DNA of 64,000 nt from Orthonyx spaldingii (Eukaryota > Chordata > Aves > Passeriformes > Orthonychidae), in assembly GCA_013397795.1 (NCBI GenBank), contig VZTJ01000300.1:754504-818503 (forward strand). The letters run 5' to 3'. Below, piece by piece: positions 26,215-38,300 of this stretch. Position numbers and translations under genes: made by a program. Below the pieces are notes generated by a model, which was given only the letters and a program-made list of their open reading frames with translations, searched no databases and was not told where the DNA came from. Positions within the stretch are counted from its first letter, which is position 1, and each line of letters opens with the position of its first letter.

Positions 26215-26530
26215 GCGTCACTTAAGGCGCGCTCTCGGCTTGCGAACAGCCCCTCGCCGTCAATCCTAAAATCGCGCTCAGGTTGGAGCCACGCCGCGTT
26301 CCAAGCTGGGGTAACTCCTTCGGCTCCCCATGGCAGCCGAGGGGAGCCCGGAGCACAAAGCGGAGCCGCAATTCCCGTTTTCCCGGCCGCCCGGAGCCGC
26401 CGCCAAGGGCTGGCTTGCTGCTCCGCAGCCCCGGCGCGCTGGATGGGGCTGGTGCGATCAGTGCGGGCTCAGAGCTGCGCAGCGCTCCGGGGCAACAACA
26501 ATGGCCCTTTGTCCAGCTGTGGCCGCTTCC
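26215..26530. promoter_or_regulatory. Intragenic CpG island, candidate alternative promoter or regulatory element
   Basis: About thirty CpG dinucleotides fall in roughly 315 bases, in a window where CpG is otherwise rare. GC content is well above that of the surrounding intron. The island lies about 9 kb upstream, in SOX6 orientation, of the exon at 17175-17295, whose fifth codon is an in-frame ATG. A promoter here facing SOX6 could therefore make a form without the coiled coil. On the plus strand it is preceded by a TATA-like box and followed by a splice donor, so it could equally serve an antisense transcript. Open frames crossing it (for example 26167-26586 on the plus strand) are probably due to high GC. 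It could also be an enhancer or a protected, non-methylated element. Confidence 0.6.
26497..26512. promoter_or_regulatory. Inverted pair of SOX-family binding motifs
   Basis: AACAATG and CCTTTGT, both matches to the SOX core (A/T)(A/T)CAA(A/T)G, face each other with two bases between. They sit inside the CpG island. Inverted SOX pairs are known targets for dimeric SOX proteins, and SOX6 itself dimerises. Function is inferred. Confidence 0.4.
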
Positions 26531-26957
26531 CCCTCTGCAGCCAGGCCTTATCTGCTCAGGAAATGTCTGCTTTAACTGACAGGTAGGAGATTAAATCTAC
26601 AGCTGCCGAAACACAATCTCCGCTCTGTTAGATAGGCTTTCATTGAAAAGCACTACAAACACATAATTTGTTTATGTTGTACCAGCAATCTTTGACAAAG
26701 CAGACTGTCTAGCTGAGACAAATGTGGTTAAACCCATTTATTGTATTATTTCTGCTACACAGAACAAGCTCTTAAAACGTAGAAACTACACAAGGCACAA
26801 AGCTCTAGCTGTCTCAAGAAATCAAGAATAGATGACTTCTTGTTACACTAGCCCCCTTTACACAGCATAGCATGTGCCCTCCTGGAAAACATCCACTGTG
26901 ATTTCTTTCTTTTCTTTTTCACTCTCCCCTCCACACCAACCCTCACCACTCAGCTAC

Positions 26958-26961
26958 NNNN
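26958..26961. other. Assembly gap (4 N)
   Basis: Four N directly followed by C8 within a pyrimidine-rich stretch. The gap probably marks an unresolved homopolymer about 400 bases past the CpG island. Confidence 0.98.
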
Positions 26962-29714
26962 CCCCCCCCTTCTTTTTTTCTTTTAAAGGGGATAGTTCAA
27001 TGATGTTTATGTTTCCAGGTTTTAAAGTTTCTTTTGTTTTCGCTAGCATCAATAGCTATAAAACAACTAAGTCAGTCAAAGGATGCCTTTAGTTTTAAGA
27101 AACAAGGGGATATTTTTGAGAGACTGCTCCTCAAAGAAAGAATCATTTTCCAGACACACTGTCTGGTCTTCCTGACTTAATGCATGCTCAAACCGAAGTT
27201 TTGCCTGACTAATGAATGCCGGACTGACACCCCCCACCCCTTCTCTCTCTGTTTTTTAATCATCAATCACCTATTTCTCAAAACATTACTTCATTTTTGT
27301 TACACCTTCTGCCTTATTTTAAAATAATATTGCTGGCTGTTTATTTCAAATGAAAGGCACAGGGAACTGATGAATTAAGTGTTTATAAATCTGAGTTTTC
27401 AGATTGAAAACAACCTTTTCCATAATGCAAAGGCTTTGTAAGTAAAACCTGTCCTTTAGCCCTAGTTTCTTCTGGCCATATATTACTCCTAGTAAACTCT
27501 GCTACAAAAACTAAATGAGTGCTATATACTGAATATGAGAAGGGCAATGTTTGCCTCTCAGGAAGGAGAGCCTCAGAAACTCTTACGCCAGTGGAACAGG
27601 ACAGACTCCCAAGAACACTGCGGCCCACAGCATTCTTGTCTGTCTGCATTTAAGGCTCCATTCTCTGCTGATCTGCATAGGCACCTCCAGTTACTGGGAG
27701 TTGTGTGCACACACAGATGTGCTCAGCGACTGGCGTATTAAAACACCCCTTCACTCTAGTGAAATTTAATAAATGAGCTTTCCCAGTGTTATTAATATAT
27801 ATGCTCAATAAGGAAGATCTTGTAATCCACAGAATTGTTGCTCTAATGGTTAATCATAATTAAAAGGCAAAGAAATAGGAAGAGTAGTCAACATCTTAAT
27901 GTTTTATTGTTCACATTATTTCTATAACCCTCCTGCCTCTCCTGGGACATTCTCTTCCATACCCTTTTGCAGCATGTTGGTTTCCATATTATTTTATTTA
28001 ACCTTAATCACAGCATTCAACTCTGGGTTTGAGAGGAAGCTGTAACAGAGCTACCCTACGAGCTGCCACTCAGAACATTCAGTTTGGCATAAAATTAAAA
28101 AAGTATGCAATAAACTGGCTGAATCCATAGGGAATCCCTCAAACAGCATGGATAATGAGGGGAATCCATAACAGACATAAACAAACCCAGAAAGATGTCT
28201 GGGGCCAACATCATTATGTAAGATATATGCCCAAGATGTATGGGCATACGTTTGAATGTTCAAACTAAGCCTGTATTAGATTGATTGAATCTCAGCATGG
28301 GGTTCAGTTAATAAACAAACCTAGCCTTCAGAAAATATTTGGAGCTGAAATCATGTATTATAGCCAGGCACCTACTACATGTGGTACTAAGATGCCCTCA
28401 TACCTTAAAGCTTTGTTAAAACAGAATAGTAAAGGAAATTAAAAATCTGTACTACCAGAGGAACAGATACAATTTTCAGGTTAAGTGGCACCACTCTAAA
28501 GGCAGTTGTTATCCACAGACTGTATTTCAGTCTATGCACCAGGGGCATATGAATAGAATTCACATTAAAAATTAGAGACCGTTTTGAATCTTTGGGCTTT
28601 GATTCACACTTCCCATGTTTTTTAAACATGTTACTCATATTCTCATAAAGGATACAACAATAATGCTAGCAAATCTTTTTGGTAATTATTAATTTCACTG
28701 TAGAATAGCTTTTTTGCTATGCTTGGCTTGTTAAAAAAATGTATTTTGCTCACCTCGGGGTACACCATTAGCTTGCATATTTGCTCTTTTCCTTTTTTTC
28801 CAGGTTTTGTTTAAATATTCTTCTTAAACCTGTATATTAATCACTGCTCAGAGGGTGAAAGAATCTGCAGGAGCAGCTGAAGTGCTACTTTTTTTCCCAA
28901 AGTAGGAACTAGTTAGTGCTGACACTTTTCACTCATTGGAAGACAAATGAGAGGTAGAGAAAGGAATAACAATTAACAGTACAGATGAGAGCTGACTCGG
29001 TGGTAGAGAGACCCAACAGATCAGTCTAACACAATAAAATCTTGCAAAACTATGAGCTGCAATGGCATGTCCTAGTGACAGCCAGATCCAGAAAGTTACC
29101 CTTGTCATAATTTTGGTCATTGGGTCAGGTAATAAGGAAACAAGAGAAGGAACTGTACAAAAATGCCCATCCAAATAGACTTCCAAAATCAGAGCAGAAG
29201 ACAAAAAGCTTCTTTCAATAGCTCTGTTCCAATTCTTGCATCTGTGTTAACCTCTAAACTACTGTGCTCCATTTTGAAGCTGTGTTTTGGTCTTCAACTA
29301 CACAGGAAACAACTGCAAAATATTTCAGAGTATGTACCTGCAGCACCTTAGTTCTCCAGCCCTCTGTCCACATGTGAACAATGTTTAAGTACACTGAAGA
29401 TGACTTTAGGGAAATTGGTTTCTCCTAAAAAGTGCACTGCAGAAGTTTCTGTGTAGTACCTGCCATGATAAAGTCACACATCTTAACAAGCAGAAGCTTT
29501 CGTATTAGACATTTTCTTAAAACGAAAGTGAGTATGTTTCTCTGTGCATATAAATACATAAGTGTATATAAGTACGTATGTAGCTATGTTTATATATTTC
29601 ATGTTATAAAAGCATATTCTACATATACACAGAGGTACATATAGAATATGCAGATCTGTATATATATATCTACAACACATTTCTATACATATATTTTTTA
29701 CAAATAATTTTAAA

Positions 29715-29757
29715 TATGCATGCATATGTATGTATATATATATATATAAGTATATGT
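29715..29757 (+). repeat. AT-dinucleotide microsatellite
   Basis: ATGCATGCATATGTATG followed by about ten TA units. It is part of a broader TA/TG-rich region (about 29540-29760) that also produces spurious open frames. Confidence 0.9.
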
Positions 29758-31713
29758 AGAGCATGCTTTCCTCTTGTTCCCCAAATCCCTCACTTGGGAT
29801 TTCTGTGTTCTTAGATCCATCCGTCTGTCCAATTCCCCTCTTGTACTCCTGGATAGTCTCCATTTAAATTACTTCCTTGGACATATCAAACCTGTGTTTC
29901 TGCAGTGCTTAGTCTGGGCAGACCACCTTTATCAGGAGATGTACTTTGAGCATGATACATTTAACAGGTTGGCTGCTGAGTGAAGAAGTCAGCAAGCCAG
30001 CTGGGCTAATCGTAGTTACTTGAGTAACAAAAAGAAAGTCCTTTAAAAATCATTCTATCACTCACATCTATTATTGCTGGATTTCTTTCTGTCTCTTCTA
30101 TCTACCAAATAATTTTTTTCTCCTTCCCTTAATCTCTTCCCTCCTCTCCTTCAGTCTCTTTACAAAACTTGTAGCATTATCTCTCACTTTGTCTCTTTTG
30201 GGGGTAGGTTTTGTGTATGCAAGGTAGCTATCCAGCAGTAAATTCTCCTTTTAAGGCCACTGATACCATGAAAGTAATACCCAAAAGTTGTCTATAAACT
30301 TCCATCATAAGGAAGGAGATCATAGTAAAATACATTTGGCTTTCTTGTCTTTAGGATGGTCATTGTCACAAATTCAGGAAAAGCCTAGACATAAAACTAG
30401 CACCACATCAAGGAAATGAGGACACCTACAAACATCTGGTTTTTAAGATAGACACATGCAGCTGAAACAAATTAAAATTGTCATTCTCTAAAACCCTCCT
30501 ACTGCACTCAAGAGTCTTCAGAGTAAACAATTCTCTTACCCAAACTCCCTGTTTTGTTAGCACATGTATTTCTCCACTGACTTTTCAGCACGTCAATTTC
30601 TATTTCAGTTTAGGTACCCCTTTGAAAATAGTTTTTTTGGTGTTGGGTTTGGTGATTTTTTGTTTCTGTTCTCATTGTAAATCAGTCTAACTCCAAAACT
30701 GGAACAGAAGAAAATACAAGAAAATAGGACACCAATAAAGAATTTCTGAGTTGTGAGGGCAAATGGGCTGAACAGGACTAATGTGAAATGCATAGACCAG
30801 TTAATCTTCATGCTTATTTTTGACCACACTGGTATTGCATTTTTAAGGGACATGAAGGGGAGAGGTGTGGTAATGTACTTTAAGGAAAAGAGAGGAAGAG
30901 GTTTTGCTTATTGTTGGTCAGCAATGTGCTGAAATTATTTAATGCTTAGACCCAGAATTGTCCATCCATGCTTTTTAGAATAGATCAGATGTCTCAGTGA
31001 TATTATTCCTATCTGCTTTATTTTGTGGCTGAATGGAGCAATAGCCACTCCATTTTCACCCGTACGTGCATCCCTGCTGTCGCTGCCCCACAGTTGGCTG
31101 GTGCATGTGGGACAGTGCTGTTTGCAGCTCTGTTACAAACAGCAGTGCACACCCAACTCATCTCAGCGTTCATACTGTATTTTTTCAGAGTACGTCTTGA
31201 TTCTCCCTCCTGGAAGTCTGGACCATGTTCAAATCACTCATTCATTTTCCACACTCCCTGTCTGACTGGCTTTTGCTGTTACTACTCTCTGCTATAACCT
31301 CTGTGCTATGCATAATAAAAATTTTTCCCATCTGAGTTGTCTGCCATGGTTACTGGAAATCTGCTATATGTAGCATTCCCAAGAGCAGGAAAGGAAGATA
31401 CCTTTACTGCAATTGGATAAATATCACCTTTTCTTTAAAAGGAACATTTACCCTCACTGAAACCACATCTAATCGTGACTGCTAAGCTACCCCCACCTCT
31501 GCAACAGAATTCCTGTTAATTTGCATTTTACTCCTTCTCATGTTGACATAATAACTGAAGTATATGCTCCTTTTCACTTTTCATCCCTTGAATTAAGAAA
31601 AAAAAGACCAGTTCCCTAATATTTCACAAAACTTCACCAGAAAATATAGCTAGGGTAAAAACTATCTGATCACTGCCTACTTATGATGCTTTTTAACTGA
31701 GTTTGCATGTTAA

Positions 31714-31805
31714 TTTATTGCATGCTTTGTTTGTAAATGTGCTTCTGAAATAAATGAAGCATTTACAAATATGATTAATCTACAGATTCAGAAGCATGCA
31801 ATAAA
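31714..31805. repeat. Inverted repeat with perfect 14-base arms
   Basis: TTTATTGCATGCTT (31714-31727) and its exact reverse complement (31792-31805) enclose 64 bases. The interior contains further complementary words: TTGTAAATG with CATTTACAA, and GCTTCTGAA with TTCAGAAGC. This may be a degenerate palindromic DNA transposon or a structured element. Confidence 0.85.
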
Positions 31806-31964
31806 GAAACAAATTGCTGAGTGCCCTTGTCCTTTTACACAGAAGCTAAAATACAACTTTCAAATGTCTCAGACTGCCTAGCTTTATTTTTTCTTTCAAT
31901 AAAGTTGTTTCAAATGGAAGTTTTCAGCAACCAAATTTTTACTAAGTTCCTGGTTCCAGTTTCA

Positions 31965-32026
31965 TTTATACTAGTGTAACTCAGAAGCAACTGCAACATA
32001 TGCTGTAAACCAACACCAGTGTAAAC
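31965..32026. repeat. Imperfect palindromic repeat (TTTATACTAGTGTAA ... ACACCAGTGTAAA)
   Basis: The arms match at 11 of 13 positions. The words TTTAYACYRGTGTAA and ACACCAGTGTAAA resemble an old palindromic repeat common in sauropsid introns. Family name not assigned. Confidence 0.55.
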
Positions 32027-33803
32027 ACTGTGTAGATGAGGTCAAAATAAGGCTGTTATTGTATGACTTTTAAAGTGCTCATGTAGATTAATATTCTCAC
32101 CCCTTAACAGATTTAGACACATCAGCATGAACACAGAAATGCAACAAGTTGAAAATTCAAAGTACATTTACTAGTGTATTTTATGCCACTCACATTTTCA
32201 GTCAGACCACCCAGAGCAAAGAAAAGAAAAAGCCACAACAAAAAAAGCCCTCTGCATTGTTTGCAATAATATGGAAGGAAATTGAGTGTATATTCTCTTC
32301 TTCCTGTATTTTCCAGCTAGATTAAGCTGTTGTCTTCACAATTGCCTCCCAGCTGCTGTGACTTGTGAAAACAACAGACCCTGCTCTGTTGTCTGCAGAA
32401 AGCCTGGATTGTTATGAGTAACTTTATTGCAGGCACATGAGTGTGTTAAGACTTTAAAACACGCTCAAATGTCATGTGCACACCCAGTGACGGGCAAGAA
32501 TAATTATGAAAAAACAAGAATTCTATGTCTACGAAACAGTGTCAGACAAAATGGGCCATTCATTGTGTTCCTTTGGGAATGCTTGGACTCTCCAGCCAGA
32601 AAACAAAAAAGGCACTTTTTTCCTGCCGTAGGCTGAATACTTAGCTTTGCCATCTGAGCCCTAAGAAAACATGGGCCCCCTCTCTAACTACTGGCTGGCC
32701 CCCACACAGTAAAAAGTATTAATGTCCCCCTTTTTTCCAGCAGTTCCCTCTGTGTAGGCTGCGGCCAATGTAAAGTCAATGCAAAGACAAAACAGTTTGC
32801 CTAACATTAGTAAAAAAAACATAACTCTTGTGCAGTCTGAAAACCCTTCTGACACACAGAGGTTTTATTCTAAGGCATATCCCCTCTATCCTTCGGCGAG
32901 TTACCGTAGCTACTGCTAATGCTTTTAGCAGGTAATAACCGCTGCCTGCTGCTCCCCTTCGAGCTTTCCAGAAGTCTGTGGATTAATCAGGTTGTGTACA
33001 ATTGTTAAAAATTATTATCTAATTGCCTCCTTTGCTACTGTCCGTTTTCACAGTTGGTCGTCCTAAACAGAATCCGTCTGCTCCTGAAAGGATTCACAGA
33101 AATGGAAACATAACGTGGCTTAGCTCAACATCAGGTCATTTTGATATTTTCCTCACAGGTGGACTAACTCCAGTCTCATTTGAAGAGTGATAAATTACAA
33201 GCAAATAAGAAGCTTTTTGTGCTATTCCTAATAATAATTTCTGTGTCAGACACCATTTGTCTAACATACGTTTTTAAGCTAAGGAATCACATTTGTCCAT
33301 ATTTTTTGATCTAGCATCTATTCAGCATTTTCAGTTGTCTGTACACCTTTAAAAGTGGTGACTATACCAATTCAGTATTAAACTGAAGCATTGTTTTACA
33401 GAAATAGAAACAACTCACAGTGACTTGGAAAAATCCTTGTGTGTTACCCATAAAAAGACAAGAATTTTTTTTTATGAATTTGGCCCAGTGTCTGACTATG
33501 GATTTGCAGGTTATTATTTAAGACATTTAGCAAGGATTTTACCTTGCCATGCTCAAAGCATGCTAGGAAATGAGAAAACAATGGAACCATAATTCTGACG
33601 GGTTCTAGTGCATCTGTATGTTCATAAGGAAAGACAAAAGGCAAAATGAAGGGCAAATTGTAACACCCACAATTTTCTAGTTTGCTGTTTTCTTCACTAA
33701 ACCCTCTTACTCTCCTTAGATAACATAAGTAGACTACATCTACAGTATTAAATGGGTTTTGAAAGGATATAGTAATTTAACATTAAATTCTTCCCTTCTC
33801 CAG

Positions 33804-33995
33804 GGCACAAACTGTCCTTTCTTGTTTGTAGAGTATAAAAGCAGCACCTATCAGAATATGACAGTGATCCTGACTGGGGTCTCAACCAACTGTGCAAATA
33901 TTAGTACTTGTAATATTATAACAGGAGCCATTACGGTTAATATTGGGTCATGCCGAGATATCCCGGGGGGATACATCAAAGATGAATGTGCACAG
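33804..33995 (+). CDS. Candidate orphan exon, cysteine-rich extracellular-type peptide, family unknown
   Basis: A 192-base segment, 64 codons, phase 0 at both ends, runs antisense to SOX6. Its left edge is a good acceptor (pyrimidine run TTCTTCCCTTCTCCAG, possible branch site TTTAAC about 25 bases upstream). Its right edge is a good donor, CACAG|GTAAAT. The frame closes only eight codons past the donor. The peptide begins GTNCPFLFVEYKSS and ends DIPGGYIKDECAQ. It has five cysteines (residues 4, 30, 36, 50, 62), two N-glycosylation sequons (NMT at 18, NIS at 32) and no membrane segment, which suggests a secreted or luminal domain. It is richer in G and C at third codon positions than its surroundings. 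I do not recognise the family and found no partner exon. It could be part of a nested gene, a duplicated exon from elsewhere, or a chance frame; the coincidence of both splice sites with the frame makes chance less likely. Confidence 0.5.
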
Positions 33996-35269
33996 GTAAA
34001 TTGTCTTGTCCTTTTCTAGAATCTAACAGAGAAAGGTTTCAGAAGACCACTTCTTGTCACTCCTAATATGAAAGTACAAGCTTAGCCTCAAACATGTATT
34101 TAAAACAGAAACATACAGTACTACGAAATGAACCATCAGGCCATCCATGAATTTGTTTTAACAATCCAACAACATCACCATTTCTCATTCATCCACTTAG
34201 CTTAATTTTCCTACCATCACTTTCATTGCTGAGGTTGTCTCTATTAAGCCATTTTTTGTGCATCATTAACTTTTAACCAGGCATCGATAGCTTTATTGTT
34301 TAAATTGCGTATGACTTTATTTAACGTCAGCATTTCTTCTGGCTCCTGACATGAAGTCACATTTTATAACTAATTAAATTGATCCCTGGGAAGCAGAAGC
34401 CACTAAACAGAATTATTCGTACCCAAGTGTCAATATATTAAATCAAAGGGCTAATGAGTTGGGTCACTGCTTCTTTTATCTGAAAGCTACTGCAGAATAG
34501 AATTCATACCAAACTCTACTTTCTGCTTTAACAATCAATTTTATTTAAGCCAAAGGTAACTAATTAATAAATTTTGATGTAGCTGTAAATAATACATTTA
34601 AGCCTATTTTTACCACTTGCACGCATGTTAAGGTCACTCTTTTAGGCAGAAAATAATGCTTTGTTGATATAAACTGTCTAAAAGCATATTTTTTGAACTC
34701 CCAAGTGTAAGGAACATTACTTCTAGGTCATAGGAAGCTTCCAAAATTACTTAAAAGGTGTTTTTTAAGTAAATAGTTTTGAGAACTTTTCAGTTTTCAG
34801 CCATTTCTATTACAGGCGTAAATCAAGATGAAAATTTGCCTCTTGGAACTGACAATACTGCCTAACGAAAGTGATTAAGAAATGACTAAATTTGTCATGT
34901 CAGCTTTTCCTATAGCTCTTGCAGCTGCTGAGTAATATTTTGGATGCTTTCACTATTTACATCTGGACACTACTTTTAAAATTCATCACCTAATAATTCA
35001 TACCACTCACAGATTTAGTCATAGTTCAGCTTTCTTTGACAAAAGGCTTGTAGATGGTTCAAGAGAGCTATCTTTACTGGAGTTGTCTTCAACTAATCTG
35101 TTTACGTCCAGATTGTTTAAAAAGACATTCTGAAAATCTCCCGTGCCTCAAAACCACATTTTAGCGCCTATTTGTTTTGCTTGAGAACCAATCAGCTTCT
35201 CTTATTTTATAACCTTTGGAGAGTTCACCTGTATGGAAACAGCAAGTGCACTTTGACACTTACTAATGT

Positions 35270-35335
35270 TTATAAGCTATTTATAAGCTATAATTAGGCT
35301 TGAAGCCAAAGGGTATTAAAAAAAAAAAAAAAAAA
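35270..35335 (+). repeat. Short tandem duplication and A18 tract
   Basis: TTATAAGCTA occurs twice with an 11-base period (35270-35279 and 35281-35290). A run of 18 A follows at 35318-35335. The A-tract could be an old retroposon tail, but no body was recognised. Confidence 0.85.
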
Positions 35336-38300
35336 TTCAAAACCAGGTTGGATGCCATTGCCATATTTGTTTGAGTGGGGAAATAAAATTGGGTGAAAAT
35401 ACACCTTCTTGTAGCAGCCCAAACAACTAAATTTTTGATATAGCTTGCCATATGCATAAGGAGATCAGAAAGGAGGGTGAAATAAGACTTTCTCTCATTC
35501 ATTCATCCTCTTCCCCACAGCAAATAGGACCCTGAAAGGAATGTGACTGAGGCACCACCAGCTCCCTAATCTACATCTATGGCTGCACTCCTTACACAAA
35601 AAAAAAATGAAGAAACTATAAACTGGTTTCAAAGAAGTACCTGAGCAACCATTGAAAGCAAGGCTGTGATCGTTCACTTCAAACTAATGGTTATTTTAAC
35701 ACAAAATGGTGAATTAAAAATAGGATGGCATCAATGTCCTCCTAAAACTTGGGTTTGTTGTTTCACCACTAAGATCAAATGCGACACAAGGAACACCACA
35801 GATCTTTTTAAAAAATGCGTGTTCTTGTACCCACACATCATTTGCTTTTTCAAACAGTAAATTAGGGGTTTTCGGCCAGCACAGTGGATGCCTTATAAAA
35901 CAACTTTAAATAGTCACTTTTATCCATTTATAAATGGATACGCTTTGGAGGGTCAAGTATGTGCTGTTGTTTCACACCACAAATGTTTTCTTTCGTTTCC
36001 AATGGTTAAACGCCATGAGAGTGTTTGACCCCACTACAGAACATCATTCAGTACCTGGGGGAAACCACAAGTATGGCCATACCTGTGGCTGGCATGAGAT
36101 CATTTAAAAATAAAAGATCATTTCAAAAGTGAATTTTGTAATCGTGAGACATTTGCACCTACAAATATTTATTAAATATGGACTGCCTTAATATATACTC
36201 TGCAGTCTTCATTCTTCTCTAATGTAAGGGGTTTTTTCAAATATATAAAACATTTGGAGCTATAGCAACTCCGTCTCATAGTTAGATTAATTGGATACTC
36301 TGACTGGTCATTGAATATATGTAGAATTTTTTTCCCCACTCAGATGGCTCAGAAAAAAATATCTTTTTGATAAAAATGGGAAATGTCTACACAAATATTC
36401 ATGTCTTTGGTAGAAATAAAGAGCAATGCCTTTAAAGAAAGACTTAAAACACAATGGTGCTTCGACTCTGCCAGCCACAGTTTCTGTGCCAGCACAGAGG
36501 GAGTTTCACGTAAATAATGTTTCAGAATTGTGTTACAGACTTATGTTTTTGCCTGAGTTTGCTGAAAACAAATTTCAGGTATGATGCTGGAGATGCCCTG
36601 GAAATCAGTGCTTTAAGGTAGACAACTGTAGCAAAAGCTGTCCATAGTAGTCCAAAAAACAAGCTGTAACTACCGCACCAGTGGCATTTAAAAATGGGAC
36701 AACAGAGTTGAAACAAAAAGAAAAGTTTGATTCACGAAAGGCTCAAGTACTCATCACTTACAATGGCAACAACTGTTGGCAAAACCTGTGGGCAACAGAG
36801 GAGAAGAAGAAAGTATTGTTTTTCCAAAGCAAAATGGTTCACTGAACATCACCCAGTTAATGTTGTTCAACCAGTATTATAGTTAAATCACAGAGAAATC
36901 TGTTTCTTTAACTAAGCTACCTAGCAAAGATCCTGATGATATATTTGAGGCTCAGTACTGCCCATGAGAAAACAAAACATGTGAACAATGTAAAATCTAC
37001 CACTAAATATTTAGTAGTGACCAAACAGAATTTCTGGGAAATTTATCTGTCATCACATTCAAAAATTGGTTTAGCTTATGGGTTTGGAGAGTTCTGCAAA
37101 ATGTTAAAAAGAACGGCCTTTACTAGGGATATTTCCAAATTATTTTACATGCTGTCTTTCACCAATGATTGTAAAATGATCTAATTAATTTATTTAAACT
37201 CTGAATAATTTTGCTTTCTTTTTAGAAATTAGCAACATGTTATTAAGAAAGAAATTTAATTTCTTTTGGTTTAAAAAAAAATCACACTTTTTTATCTGAT
37301 CTCTTCAGTTTCAGGAGAAAGAACATATAAATACTAATGCCAAATAACTTGCATTATGGGTGTCAGTATTAGAAAAAATTACTGAGGATTCATAAGGGAG
37401 TTGGAGATAGACACATAAAATGCAGTTACCACACCACCAGTTGGGTTTTGGGGAGAAAAGTGGGAAGGGAGGGTTTGCAGATGTTAAATGCAAGTACAGA
37501 CATTAATAACCATTAAAATGGAAAAAGAATTGCTCACTAACATGCTAATGCCAATACTTTAAAAGAATTTTTCCCCTGGTTTTTGCCAGTGATTTCACTG
37601 TTATGCCATTGCTGTTACTATACTCCAGTGGAAAGTGATTTGTTGATATCCCCTTAGGTCATTCCTAGTTGTATGGAGCCTACAGCAATTAGCTGCTCAT
37701 GTTTCTGTCAGTTTTCTGGTACTAGACCTTCCTTTTCATGAGACTTTTTTCCCCCTGTTCATTTACATTAGATGTTTGTGTTTCTCTTGCTCTGAGTTAT
37801 ACAGATAACAATTAAGCTGAAATGCTTGAGACCAATATAGTGTTCTTTGTATAGAGTTAGCATGACAATTTCAGAAGGCATCTAATATTCTGCATGAAGA
37901 AAGGCAGAGAAAATGTGCTAAGAAACATGAACTATTTATGTACATTTTTATGGTTTATCTTGGCAAATTTTTGCTTATGATTTTCTCTAAAGGTGAGCTC
38001 TTGGATGCCTACATATACAGACACAACTAGCCTACATGCAAATTTCCAAACTGATGCTACATTCAAAACTGGTGAAGCAAAAGGACAGACTATCTCTTTG
38101 CTCCTTTGGAATTTGTATTTTAAATTCTGCCTATCTATATATTTGTGTGCATCTATTACCTTTTCTCCATAACTTTAATAAACCCAGGATTTTATGATTA
38201 GTTAAAAATGAGCAAACTTATGGGATCCACATGCTTTTGGTACAATAAAGCGAAGGTTCAAATTTTTTAACCCAAACAATTTGGTGCCTCATTTGCAGGT

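Noticed and set aside
26167..26586. Plus-strand open frame of 139 codons across the CpG island.
   Set aside because: High GC removes stop codons, frames are open in more than one phase, and no motif is recognisable. It stops within the putative donor.
29483..29863. Minus-strand frame of 126 codons rich in Tyr and Ile.
   Set aside because: It is translation of the TA/TG microsatellite region; the repetitive YIYIYIHM pattern is diagnostic.
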